Assembly (NCBI RefSeq): GCF_902459465.1
Contig: NC_047066.1
Span: 3,472,001-3,536,000 of the forward strand
Direction: 5' to 3'
DNA length: 64,000 nt
Source of the DNA: Asterias rubens
Taxonomy: Eukaryota; Echinodermata; Asteroidea; Forcipulatida; Asteriidae
The translations under genes were made by a program, and so were the position numbers. The first letter of the stretch is position 1. Each line of letters opens with the position of its first letter. The notes beneath the pieces were generated by a model that saw nothing but the letters and a program-made list of their open reading frames with translations, was not told the DNA's origin and searched no databases. This document shows, in pieces, positions 44,585 through 55,775 of the stretch.

Positions 44585-44712
44585 GGCCGTGTCCGAAACG
44601 GCGACTTCGGCTACAGCTACGGCTAGATCGCGCGCGTTTGCTATTCTTCAACACTGGTAGACGCGCTGATCTAGACGTAGCTGTAGCTGAAGTCGTCGTT
44701 TCGGACACGGCC
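44585..44712. mobile_element. Palindromic MITE, GGCCGTGTCCGAAACG ends
   Basis: Opposite-orientation copy of 18259-18393, 34 bp beyond the right edge of duplication copy B. Confidence 0.88.
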
Positions 44713-45399
44713 TATATCTTGTGGAAATGTAGATGGCGCCCTCTATTGGCAGGCTTAATTAATCACTTTCTAAAAATATCCATGGTTTTCATCAACAATG
44801 TTCTCCAATATTTCCACGAAATCACCTACAATCACAGATTAATCTTCATTGATCAACCAATTATTTCCCGCCCCGTGCGTGCAGAATAAAAGTGAGTAGG
44901 TCTTTTCTTTGTTTGTTGTTTCTAAAGATGGGCGATCAGGAGAGAACGTTGGGGGCTTGTTAAGTTTCTTTTTTTTCGAAAAAAGGAATAGCCTACACTC
45001 CTACAGCACTAGGGCTGGTAAAAAAAAAACCCAAAAAACATGGCCGGCATGTGAAAAGTTTGTTATTTACTAGTTGCGATATGGTAGTGTTTTACCGTAG
45101 TTACAGAAGTTCCCGAGTACTTTATCAAAGTTGTTGACTATTTTAATAGTGGATTAGATAGGCCCCTATATTGATATTTTAATAACGGTTAATAATAGTA
45201 ACAGGCAATAGTAGCCCCACTTGTGTGGCCAAGGATAGCTGAATCCTTCAGCTAGCCTTGGCCACACAAGTGGGGCTAGGCAATTTAGTAGTTAGTAATC
45301 CAGTTGCCCTCAACAGTTTACATGCCAGGAAAGTTGCCGTTGTAGTGAGCATTTTTTGTTATTGTTGGATTTGACAAGGTTAGGTGTAGCCATGTATGT
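44713..45399. other. No gene; one short palindrome
   Basis: 45212-45277 is an AGCCCCACTTGTGTGGCC palindrome of the family at 43036. Otherwise no signal. Confidence 0.5.
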
Positions 45400-46375
45400 A
45401 GAGCTATATAAGTATATTATATGAAACGCATAATTGACTAGAGCGCAAACCATGCACTAAGTTGTTGATGTTGTGTGGGCGCATCCATGTTTATGTACAA
45501 ACCAATACAAAAGCTTGAAATTTTGTACAGCTATTTGCACGATAGCATGAATTTAGCGTTTGTTCTTTTCTAAAACTCATCAAACAAAGAAATGCAGCAA
45601 TTGTGAACGCACAATCTGCTGATGAGCATACAAACTGCGGTCGTCATGTGCGTCATGTTTAAAGAATGCTCGCGGCCATGTCTATCAGTCTATCTATATG
45701 GTGTAGTATATTCCTCTTGTAAGTTGTAGAGTAGAGTATAGTCATACTGAAAGGTGCAAAGTGCGTGATCAGGAACACAACATCTGCTATTTACAAGTGA
45801 AAGGGTGCAAGTAAAAAACGCCACCCATCTGTCCTAACGTAGGGTCAGTGGACTCAGCCTGCTCCTAAACTGCTCCATGGTTTGGGCAGTCACAGCTGAT
45901 GCTGGCAGGTTGTTCCACAGGCAGATGGCGCTAGGAAAGAAAGAACACTGAAATGCTGAGATCCGGTAGTGTTGAATCTGGAAACTAGATGGAGTGACCT
46001 CTGGTTTGTGATGTCGATAGAACTAGGTGTGGTGGACAGGATGGTATTGCCACTAAGCCATTAGTGATTCGGTAAAGCATGATGACTTTGCTTTTTGCTC
46101 GTCTCTCGCACAGTGTCTGCCATTGCAGATCTTGTAGCATTGAGGTTACACTGACTGTGATGTGGGTCTTAATCATGCTTGACAAAGCGGGCTGCCCATC
46201 TCTGTACCATGTCGATCTTGGAAATTAGGTCTTGAGTTTGTAGATCCCAGACTGTCAAGGCATACTGCAGAGTAGGTGTGTGTGTTCCCTTAAACATGTC
46301 TGCGCCCAGGGTGGCTTCTAAACGCAGAGCAAGTTAGCACTCTAGTCAATATATTTAGCTCTATGGGTGTAGCAA
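45400..46375 (+). repeat. Dispersed repeat, inverted partner at 52310-52960
   Basis: 45400-45665 shares CATGTTTATGTACAAACCAA, ACAAAAGCTTGAAATTTTGT and GCACAATCTGCTGATGAGC with the reverse complement of 52775-52960; 46290-46372 shares CGCCCAGGGTGGCTTC and TCAATATATTTAGCTCTATG with 52318-52395. A retrotransposon piece (45840-46300) lies between. Confidence 0.7.
45840..46300 (-). pseudogene. Non-LTR retrotransposon RT C-terminal fragment
   Basis: The minus strand reads SVTSMLQDLQWQTLCERRAKSKVIMLYRITNGLVAI, a typical RT C-terminal motif of CR1/L2-like elements, with decayed flanks (WNNLPASAVTAQTMEQFRSR-like at 45860-45920). Frames are broken. Confidence 0.75.
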
Positions 46376-46592
46376 AGGTTGACCCTGTGCTATTATTATG
46401 GTATGGAGTTTGTTATGGAAATTTACGTCTTTCACTTCTTCTTTTTATAATTTATGCCTGTAATTCACACCATAGACTCATTAGTATTGTTATTGTTCAT
46501 TTATTTGTAGAACCACAGGTAAGTAGTTGGTGAACTTCGTTTTTTTTGGCGCAGCAAAGCAGAATTGCGGTAAGTTTTATGAGATCGTTTAA

Positions 46593-46985
46593 AGGCAGTG
46601 GACACTATTGGTAAATGTCAAAGACCAAAGATCTTTTCACCGTGTACATTGTATATCAACATAATAACAAACTGTGAAAATTTGAGCTCGATTGGTCGTC
46701 GGAGTTGCGAGATAACTATGAAAGAAAAAAACACCCTTGTCACACGAAGTTGTGTGCTTTTAGATGCTTGATTTCGAAACCTCAAATTCTAAACTTGAGG
46801 TCTCGAAATCAAACTCGTGGAAAATTACTTCTTTATCGCAAACTACATGTATGTCACTTCCCAGAGGGAGCCGTTTCTCACAATGTTTTATACTATCAAC
46901 CTCTCCCCATTACTCGTTACCGAGTGAGGTTTTATGCTGATAATTATTTTGAGTAAATACCAATAGTGTCCACTGCCTTTAAAGG
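46593..46985 (-). mobile_element. MITE, GGCAGTGGACACT family, full copy
   Basis: AAAGGCAGTGGACACTATTG at the left and CAATAGTGTCCACTGCCTTT at the right; interior GAAAAAAACACCCTTGTC and GGTCTCGAAATCAAACTCGT. Confidence 0.93.
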
Positions 46986-47402
46986 CTAGGGTAGTTGTAG
47001 TAGTGGAGGAAACCCAATTTAATCGGCAGTTATAAACATCTGTTCCTTCACCAGTGCCAGTGGTCCAAATTGTTTCTTTGTACATGTGCATTGTTCAGCA
47101 GAGAGCATTCAGAGAAAGGTTTGAATTGAAGGGAAGCTGCTGAACAAGATTATCATTGTCAAGAACCTGAACTGAATTTGATCAAGGACTTCAGTCTTCA
47201 GTGGGTTCCTCCTTCTTTCAGCCTTGAAGGCTAAACTAGGAGGTTGGATGGCTCAAACTCGATGGATTTTCATATGAAATACGTAGTAAGTCTTTAAGAG
47301 CTACAATGTACCACTATCGTCCTTGCTTTATCTATTAGAATAACACAGCTACTTTATAAAAACACAAACAATAACTCTCCGTTTTTTTCCTTTGTTTTAC
47401 AG
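46986..47402. other. Upstream of zinc-finger exon
   Basis: No exon recognised. A pyrimidine-rich tract ending TTTCCTTTGTTTTACAG (AG at 47401-47402) is a strong splice acceptor. Confidence 0.5.
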
Positions 47403-48915
47403 AGAAGTCGTCTCACAAATGGAGAAACCATTTGCCTGTGGCGTTTGTGGAAAAGCTTTTTCGCAGACATCAGCCGTTGCCAGTCATCAGAGTGTCCACA
47501 CTGGAGAGAAACCATTTGCCTGTGGCGTTTGTGAAAAAACCTTTTCGCAGACATCAGCCGTTGCCAGTCATCAGAGTGTCCAAACTGGAGAGAAACCATT
47601 TGTTTGTGACATTTGTGGAAAAACTTTCACGGGGAAATCAGTCCTGATAAACCATCAGCGTATCCACACTGGAGAGAAACCATTTGTTTGTGACTTATGT
47701 GGCAAAGCTTTTACGAAGAAAGCAACGCTGACCAGTCATCATCGTACCCACTCGGGAGAGAAACCATTTGTTTGTGACTTATGTTGTAAAGCTTTCTCGA
47801 GAAAATTACACCTGACCGACCATCAGCGTGTCCACACTGGAGAGAAACCATTTATTTGTGATATCTGTGGGAAACTCTTCACTCAAAAACAACACATGAC
47901 AAAACACCAGCGTGTCCACACTAGAGATAAACCATTTGTTTGTGACTTTTGTGGAAAACGGTTCTCAATCAAAAGTTTCTTGACACGTCATGAGCGAGTA
48001 CACACTGGAAAGAAACCATTCGTTTGTGCCATTTGTGACAAAGATTTCACAAGGAAATCACACCTGATGGAGCATCAGCGTGTCCACACTGGAGAGAAAC
48101 CATTTATTTGTGATATCTGTGGGAAAGCTTTCTCTCAAAAACAACACATGACAAAACACCAGCGTGTCCACACTCACACTGTAAAGAAACCATTTGTTTG
48201 TGACTTTTGTGGAAAACTGTTTTTAAACAAAAGTTACTTGACACGCCATGAGGGTGTCCACACTGGAGATATATCATTTGTTTGTGACATTTGTGGACAA
48301 GTTTTCACAAGGAAATCACACCTTATGGACCATCAGAGTGTCCACACTGGAGAGAAAACATTTGCTTGTGATATTTGTGGGAAACTCTTCTCTCAAAAAC
48401 CACACCTCACCACCCATCATGGCATCCACACCTTAGAGAGACCATTTCTTTGCGAGCTTTGTGGACGAGCCTTCCCTTTAAGAACAACCCTGATAAACCA
48501 TCAGCGTATCCACACTGGAGAAAAACCATTTGTTTGCGACGTATGTGGAAAAGCTTTTTCGTATCAATCAGTCCTGAGGGAGCATCAGCGTACGATCCAC
48601 AGGGGAGAGAAACCATGTGTTTGTGATATTTGTGGGAAAGGCTTCTGTCAGAAACAGCACCTGGCAAACCATATGCGTGTCCACACTGGAGAGAAACCAT
48701 TTGTTTGTGACTTTTGTGGCAAAGCTTTCACGAATAAATCAACGCTGATCAAGCATCATCGTACCCACTCGGGAGAGAAACCATATGTTTGTGATATTTG
48801 TGGGAAACCCTTCTCTCAAAGACAACACATGAAAAAGCATCAGGGTGTCCACACTGGTAAGAAACCACTTGTTGTGACTATTGTGGAGAACAATTCTCCA
48901 TCAAAAGTTACTTGA
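47403..48915 (+). CDS. C2H2 zinc-finger protein, terminal exon, 17 fingers
   Basis: The exon follows a good AG acceptor in phase 2, so upstream exons may exist; otherwise ATG 47419 (MEKPFAC) starts a 498-residue protein. Seventeen C2H2 fingers of the form FxCxxCGKxF...LxxHxxxH joined by TGEKPF linkers. Notes: finger 2 ends SVQ instead of SVH (lost final zinc ligand); finger 9 is followed by an extended HTHTVKKPF linker; finger 14 has His-X4-His (HQRTIH). No KRAB, BTB or other effector domain is seen. The frame ends inside a would-be 18th finger after a one-base loss near 48871. Probable nuclear sequence-specific DNA binder; target unknown. Confidence 0.9.
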
Positions 48916-49035
48916 CACGCTATCTGCAAGTCCACACTGGCATGACTTGATGAAAACTATTTGTTTGTAACTTTTGTGGGAAAAACTTTCTAGAGGAAAT
49001 CACACTGGCTGACAAACCCCTATTTACACTGGAGA
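48869..49035 (+). pseudogene. Decayed 3' fingers of the zinc-finger array
   Basis: After PLVV the original frame is lost; in another frame a DYCGEQFSIKSYLTRYLQVHTG-like finger and then a weaker CNFCGKNFLEEITL remnant are recognisable before a T run at 49027. This marks at least two fingers lost from the protein by a frameshift. Confidence 0.75.
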
Positions 49036-49067
49036 ATTTTTTTTTTTTACATATGAAATGTCCCTTA

Positions 49068-49575
49068 AAGGGTCTATCTAACTTTTGATGGACAAAAAAC
49101 ACAATGTCCACAGATTTACACTAAACTTACACAGTTTGAAGATAATGATAGTAGAAAGCTTTCCTGAAAATATTACGTGCTGAGGTGCTGTAGTTTTGGG
49201 GAGATGAGTAAAACAATGTCATGAAAATAATTTTCGTCTCATGAGACGAAAATTTACAAACATAAGCTTATGACATTGTTTTACTCATTTCTCAAAAACT
49301 ACAGCACCCCAGTAAGTTATATTTGAAGGGAAGCTTTCCATTTTGAAAAAGTACCCAAATCCTTTAACTCTAATCATAGCATAAAAATACGTTTTTACAC
49401 GCTAAAACTGAGACTAAAATTATTACTTTTACTCATTTCTCTAAAACTACAGCACCTCAGTAAGTAAAATTTCAAGGGAAGCTTTCTACTATCATAATCT
49501 TCAAACTGTGTAAGTTTAATGTAAATCTGTGGACAATGTGTTTGTTGTTAGGAAAAAGTACATACACTGTAATAT
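49068..49575. mobile_element. Fold-back MITEs, CACAGATTTACA family, overlapping pair
   Basis: 49095-49345 folds on itself (AAAACAATGTCAT ... ATGACATTGTTTT around CGTCTCATGAGACG). 49370-49560 is the right half of a second copy (CACGCTAAAACTGAG ... GTAAGTTTAATGTAAATCTG). Confidence 0.8.
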
Positions 49576-50439
49576 ACCCTTCAAAATATGTTTTACTGAA
49601 CTTTGTGTGTCATTCATTTGTTTTGAAAAACTTCACCAATCCCGGTCAACTTGTTTTTGACTCGCCCTGTAACTCTGTACAAATGTATTGTCACAATGAT
49701 AAAGAAGGACTTTCAATTAAAGACAATACAAAGGAAACATGAAGTCGGTTGTAAAGGCCTGGTCACACAGGTCCCGATAACAATAAAAATGCCCGCTCTC
49801 GATTGGTTGAATGAGCGTGGGCGTATTCAGGCTGGATTGCGTCGTGATCGTTATCGCTGCAGTGTGACTTGGCCTTAACACGGCTCTACCTGCCCATGGT
49901 GGATCCGTGCAAATTATGTGGTAATATTTGTTCTTGAAATTAATTTCAAATTGTTTTAACAAGAATTTAGTAGCTGGACTCGGTTCAGTATTAAAAACAG
50001 TTTTAAAAATAGCATGTAGGCCTACATGTACTTGTATGGGTAAAAAAAAACGAAATTAATATTATAAGAAGATGGAAATAAAAAAATAAAATCTTCTGAG
50101 AATCCAGAAATGATTAGGTTTTGATTTTTTTGATGGTTCAGTCATACTGAAAACTACCCACATGCATACATTTGTCTCAGACACTCTGTGCACAATGTTC
50201 TGTACATTTGTCTGTGCAGAGAATAAATGAATTTGTCCGCAGAGTGTAAAAACATTGAGTGGATGTGAGTAGGTATGATGCACACTTAAACCTGGAACCT
50301 ATAACAAAAAAAGGCAACAGGGTCCACGGTTTGGGAAAGGTCTACAGTTGGAAAATAAGTACATAAGTAAAACCAATGGGAGCTGTTGTAAAAAAGTGTT
50401 TATAAACAAAAGAGGGACAATAGGAGGTCCACAGTTATT
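49576..50439. other. No gene; one fold-back element
   Basis: 49754-49878 is a fold-back MITE (AAGGCCTGGTCACACAGGTC... / GTTATCGCTGCAGTGTGACT...). The rest shows nothing. Confidence 0.6.
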
Positions 50440-50682
50440 TGCAGGGCCCAATTTCATAGAGCTGCAAAAATTTGCTAACATGAAATTTCTTCCTTGATAA
50501 AAACATGATTACCAACCAAATTTCAACGTAATTTTCAGGATAAGCAAACAACAGCTGAAAACCAGTAACAAGGAATATGCAACAAATTGAAATTTGGTTG
50601 GTAATCCTGTTTTTACCAAGGAAGAAATTTCATGCTTAGCAAATTTTTGTGCTTAGCAGCACTATGAAATTGGGCCCAGGTG
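50440..50682. mobile_element. Fold-back MITE, GGGCCCAATTTCATAGAGCT family
   Basis: GGCCCAATTTCATAGAGCTG at the left mirrors AGCACTATGAAATTGGGCCC at the right; the arms carry AAATTTGCTAACATGAAATT and ACCAACCAAATTTCAA. A second member is at 54508-54752. Confidence 0.92.
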
Positions 50683-50787
50683 TTTACATAGATGCGTGTG
50701 TTCCTCCACACAGTGTTTCAAGTCCCTACATTATGTGAATCTCTTCTATTCGATTCTCAGGACACTTGCCCAACTACCCATGACAGT

Positions 50788-50912
50788 ACTTGATACAGTG
50801 GGGTCGAAACAAGGTTTTTCAAAGTTTGTCAACCTTCTGTACAACAAAGCCAAATGTACGAGGTTGAAAAACCATGTTTTGACCCCACAGTGTCAAGTGT
50901 TGTATATCAATA
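50788..50912. mobile_element. Short palindromic element
   Basis: ACTTGATACAGTGGGGTCGA / TTTTGACCCCACAGTGTCAAGT with AGGTTTTTCAA / TTGAAAAACC inside. Confidence 0.85.
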
Positions 50913-51734
50913 CCCAGTACCGTGCCAATACGTACATGTATCTATGCAGTTCGTCGTCCATCGCTACGTGGTGGATTTAGAGCGGGCCAGTGCTTGCGTA
51001 AAGAGCCTCGGACAAGGCTTAACTACCCAATGATCCAACCCCCCCCCCCTCCCCCCCCCAAAAAAAAGAAAGTTGTACTTGAACAAGCTGATGTTTGGAG
51101 CTTGCCTCCGAGATTGTGAAACATGGCAGCAACCAACCAGATATCCAGAATGAAACGATAGACCAACTCATCTTATAAAGTTCAATCATTTTAAGTTTAA
51201 TTGTAAAATTATTCTGAAGCACACATTTTACACAATTTACAATAAATGCATAATTGGTTTTTCTATTACTTAAGATTTGTAAAATGTTCAAATATTCATG
51301 ATTTACAATAAAATTTGCTAACCTTCTTTTTGTATAACTTAATGGGAAGGTATAGTTTGGAAATTACTCTTACAATGTTATGGCAATATAGCCTTGAGTT
51401 TGAAGCCTACAGCAGCCTTTGATAGTATAAAGCATTTCGAGAAACATTTCACTAAGTAATGTGGTTATGTCAAAAGATAACAGTTTATATGTCAACAATT
51501 TGAATCTGAGAAGCATTACTGCAAAATGCTTCTCAGATTGCCTATTCCTTTAAGTATTTTCCTTTTTTTCTTCCTGCATGGAAATATTCACTACAGATTT
51601 TTGCCGATATCTCAAAAACACAACCACCTTTTTAATGAAATTTTCAAATGTTAATTTTATTGTCTCCACTTACATTTTTGTCCAGGATTAAAAACAATTG
51701 AACGGTTCCAAAAACCATAGGTATACATTGCCTT
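50913..51734. other. No gene recognised
   Basis: Contains a C-run/A-run at 51041-51067. No coding signal. Confidence 0.5.
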
Positions 51735-51885
51735 TAAAGGCACTGGACACCATTGTTTTTTTTTACAACTTCGATGACCAATTGAGTCAAAATTTTCAAA
51801 GATTTGTTATTTTATGCATATTATTGGAATATACCAAAAGAGATATTGGTCTTTGACAATTACCTAAGGTGTCCAGTGTCTTTAA
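51735..51885 (+). mobile_element. MITE, GGCAGTGGACACT family, short deletion derivative
   Basis: AAAGGCACTGGACACCATTG ... TTACCTAAGGTGTCCAGTGTCTTTA with most of the interior missing. Confidence 0.85.
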
Positions 51886-51949
51886 GTCTAATGTCCTTGA
51901 GGGTGAAATGCTTTTGTGACAATAAACTACTTGCTCATCTGAAATTGGC

Positions 51950-52205
51950 CCAATTGCACAACGTTGTTTACGTATAAGCAAATTTTGTGCTTACTGTAGC
52001 AGAAAAATGTGCATTTTAAGCATAAACGTTTTTCACCATTTTGGATTTGCTTGGTCATCACTTGTGTTTACTGCATAGAGTTATAATAAGAACTAGTACT
52101 CACCCATGTATACGGTAACCAGTTTTATGAAATAAAAATTCTGCTAAGGGACGCCCGTAAGCACAAAATGGCTGCCTACATGTTTAATGAAATAGGGCCA
52201 TGAGG
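51950..52205. mobile_element. Imperfect fold-back element
   Basis: Begins GCCCAATTGCACAACGTTG and ends AATGAAATAGGGCC; both halves carry AAGCA(A/C)AA...TGTGCTTA words. Diverged member of the GGGCCCAATT class. Confidence 0.5.
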
Positions 52206-52309
52206 TATGACAGATTCATGTTGCTTTAATAAAAATGTCTTTAGTAATGCTGGAAAAGATTTCCTTTCTTCGCGTTTTGTAACTGGGAGAACCTGGGAGC
52301 CAATTCCAC

Positions 52310-52960
52310 ACAGCTGCAAAGCCATAGAGCTAAATATATTGACTAGAGCAACAACTTGCTCCGCGTTTTGAAGCCACCCTGGGCGCAGACATGTTTGATG
52401 TGTTGCATGACTACGGAATGATTTTAATTTTAAGAGAACACACATTGCCGCGATTTTTCTTACATTCGGCGTGTGCGCTTACGTACGCGACTGTCCATAC
52501 TCGTAAGTCCGCGCTTCCTAAATGTATGTGCTTATAAAAAAATAAGGCACCTCATGAGAAATCAAATTTGTTTATGTATACGCACATTCTTTTCTATAAT
52601 TCTAAAGTAGTAACTTCAACAACTTGGTTACCGGTAGACAGCTTTATGAAATTTGGCCCAGATTAATTTAGGTAAGCATGTGTGTATTTCACACATGCTA
52701 ATTAAATTGAAAACGAAAACCGTAAGTTCCAATTTAATAACAAACTAAAAAACCTGTATAGGCGCCTTTTAAACATGACACACATGACGCTCATCAGCAG
52801 ATTGTGCGTTTACAATTGCTGCATTTATTGGGTACGATGACACGTAGAAAAAAACAAACGCACTATCATGCAAATAGCCGTACAATATTTCAAGCTTTTG
52901 TATTGGTTTGTACATAAACATGGATGTGCCCATATATAATATATAGCTCTATGTGCAAAG
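52310..52960 (-). repeat. Dispersed repeat, inverted partner of 45400-46375
   Basis: See 45400-46375 for shared blocks. The middle (52400-52770) differs and includes an ATTTGGCCCA-ended fold-back remnant. Confidence 0.65.
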
Positions 52961-54507
52961 CACATAAATTTGTTAGCATTATCAATGACTTATGCTAAAT
53001 TGAAGCAAGTTACCGGCTACATGCACATTAGGCCAAAAAAAAACACACCTAAAAAACAGTTGATCGTCCCCGCTCGCATCCTTATTTGGGGCCGCATCTT
53101 TTTTTTTATACTATTTATTATTTTTCGATAAAAAGAAAAAACAAAAAAATTTTTTTTTTTTTATTTTTTTAAATATTTTATCCATCTTTTCAAAAGGACT
53201 GGCCTATAGGAGCTTTTCCCGAATCTAACGTGATGCTCTCGAACACTTGTAACCGTCTGTTTCATAAAACAATATTAGTGAATGCCTACCAGCAAATCTT
53301 TGTAGATCCAACCCTGTTAGTGAACACAGGTCCTCATGTAACTAATAGGTATAAAATAAGTTTGCGGTTGATTCAAACTGAAAAATTGGTGGCCTGTTTG
53401 ATTTGAAATACTAAGCGGCCATCTTGAAAAAAAAATAGTAAATAATAAATAATAAGGCCCTCGTCCTCCTCTTTTTTGAAAAATCAACTGGTATTTTTTT
53501 TTTATTTGGCCTTAAACATAAAATGCGCACTGTGTGTATAACAATGGTTAGGCTTGCAGAGAGTGGTGGGACTTTTTACAATAGATAAAAAAATAGTATT
53601 AACAACTATAGACCTTTCTCGACCAGTGGCTACTATAAAACATTCAGGGCAGAATTTTTAAAACTAAAATTCTGATCCACCTGAAACAACCCTGAGAAGG
53701 GGATATCCGGTAATATGAAATAAATTGAATTGCATGTTCGTTCATCAAACTCTTTTTCAGATCTAATTTTCAAGGAAATTTCTCTTGGAAACTTTCAATT
53801 ACAAAATGGCACCTTTAACCAGTTTACTTCGGCGGACACATTTTAAAACACCAAAAATTTAGTGGCATCACACATCAACGTGCTAATAAACTAGCATTTG
53901 AGATTTTTGACAGACCTGTCAACATTTGCAATCTAAGAAATTTTGTGAGTTACTTCTTACATTTGTCATAATACATTAAAACTTTCCATATCGGGGGAGA
54001 TTTTAAAATTCAGCAGAACATGGAAAAGTTGGTTAATTTTCAGGGATATTTCTGAAGAATCAGAGAGAGTCGACAGCTCTATACTGGATGTATCTGAGGG
54101 GATCAGGTCAAGAGGTCATGTGTGCCAAGATTGAACGTAAATAGGCAACTGTTTCACAGAATTCCTGTGGTCATGGTTTGGTGGCGGCAAATGAACTGCA
54201 AACAATGAATGAATTAAGTCATGGATGGATTTGTGCCTAATTTCTTATCAAAGACCGGGGAAAAAAGTAGCTAAGCCCAACAAAAGTATGCTTACTGGGA
54301 TAAGGTTACCAAAATGGCATGTCACATCTAAAACCTGTGACCGGTATCCTGCTTACTTTTGCTTAGCAGAAAATTGTAAAACTTGATTTCCTGCTTAAGC
54401 GGCTCTATGAAAGTGGGCCCAGTTTCTTTCGCATACCAGCCAAGATTTTATAAAGACAGACTACATGTATACTTCCTTCGACTTTCCTCTTCTGTGACGC
54501 CATCTGG
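52961..54507. other. No gene; AT-rich with element fragments
   Basis: Long A/T runs at 53098-53175. 54270-54420 is half of a GTGGGCCC-ended fold-back element. No supported coding region. Confidence 0.5.
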
Positions 54508-54752
54508 CCCAATTTCATAGAGCTGCTAAGCACAAAAATTTGCTTAGCATGATATTTCTTCCCTGCTAAAAACAGGATAAACAACCAAATCACCATTTGT
54601 TGCATATTGCTTGCTTCTGGTGTTCAGCTGTTGTTTGCTGCCTGAAAATCACATGATGGAAATTTGGTTGGTAATCCTGTTGGTAATATCAAGGCAGACA
54701 TTTCATGGCGAGCATATTTGTTGTGCTTTGCAGCTAAATGAAATTGGGCCCA
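54508..54752. mobile_element. Fold-back MITE, second GGGCCCAATTTCATAG copy
   Basis: GGCCCAATTTCATAGAGCTG ... GCAGCTAAATGAAATTGGGCCC with arms CCAACCAAATCACCATTTG-like / GGAAATTTGGTTGGTAATCC. Confidence 0.9.
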
Positions 54753-55775
54753 GTTCTGGGATGCCGATTGTTCTGGGTCTTTAAGCGGCTGTCCCAAAAA
54801 GGCTACCATATGACTGTAACAAAGATTCCAGTCATTCAATTTTGTAAGTGTCAATTAAAAAAAATTCCAAAGCGAGTTTCATTGACATGAAGAGAAAACA
54901 AGTTCTTTTTGACTGAACAAATTTCTGCATGTTTTTTTTTTTTTAATTCACAAAGTGAACTGTAACCTTCTTGTAAGCTTATCTGCTGTAACACTGCTAA
55001 TTATAAGGTACAAATTTAAATATTTAGGTTTTAAACACTGTCTTTTAAATATCATATAATATTATGGACAAATATAGTTCAACATGTGGAAAAGGTTGAA
55101 AAACTTTATAAACACTGATAAAAACCCTTTTTAACTTCATCTAAACCTATCTAGTTTATGTTGCGATTATCATTTTTCACCAAATATCAGAATTTGTGTG
55201 CCTCTAACTTTTAACATAACTGTGCGAACCTAAATAATTCTGCCCCATAAGGAGACAATAACAGCCAACTTTCTGAACAATACTGGTGTATCCCAGGAGT
55301 TGGTGTGGGCATTCGGCCAGTGTGACCAAGTACTAAAAAAGGCCTTACTGGTTTTTTTTAGCCCTATGCTCAAGTGCTGCAGGCTGTGCCACCATTGATG
55401 GGATGCTGGCAGCTTAAGTTAAAGTACACAAAGACATGAAGAAAAAAAACCATTGTCTTTTAAAACTTTTTTTTGCGAATTTGTGGTGAAATAATGTTCT
55501 AAAAAAAAAAAAAAAAAAAATTTGTGTCTAAACAGTCTTGTTGTTTTATTTTTCCAGAAATTGTTACTTGAACAATTTTGTCAGAAAAACAAAAGCCACA
55601 CCTTGGTGTTTGGTAAATAGAATATACACAGATGTACGAACTCAACACAGATGTATGAACTCAAAAAAAAAAAAAAAAAAAAAGTAAAAAATTGCATACA
55701 AGGATACATTATTGTAGTCCATACTTGCATCCCTTTCCTGGTGATACCTTGCAGAGTTTTCCCCATCCTTTAACA
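54753..55775. other. 3' flank of the Tantalus-domain gene
   Basis: Two A runs (55501-55520, 55664-55683) and AT-rich sequence; probably the 3' UTR of the minus-strand gene near 55775. No other gene. Confidence 0.5.

Noticed and set aside
47354-47599. Minus-strand ORF over the zinc-finger exon
   Set aside because: Shadow of the repeated finger codons on the other strand; several such shadows exist.
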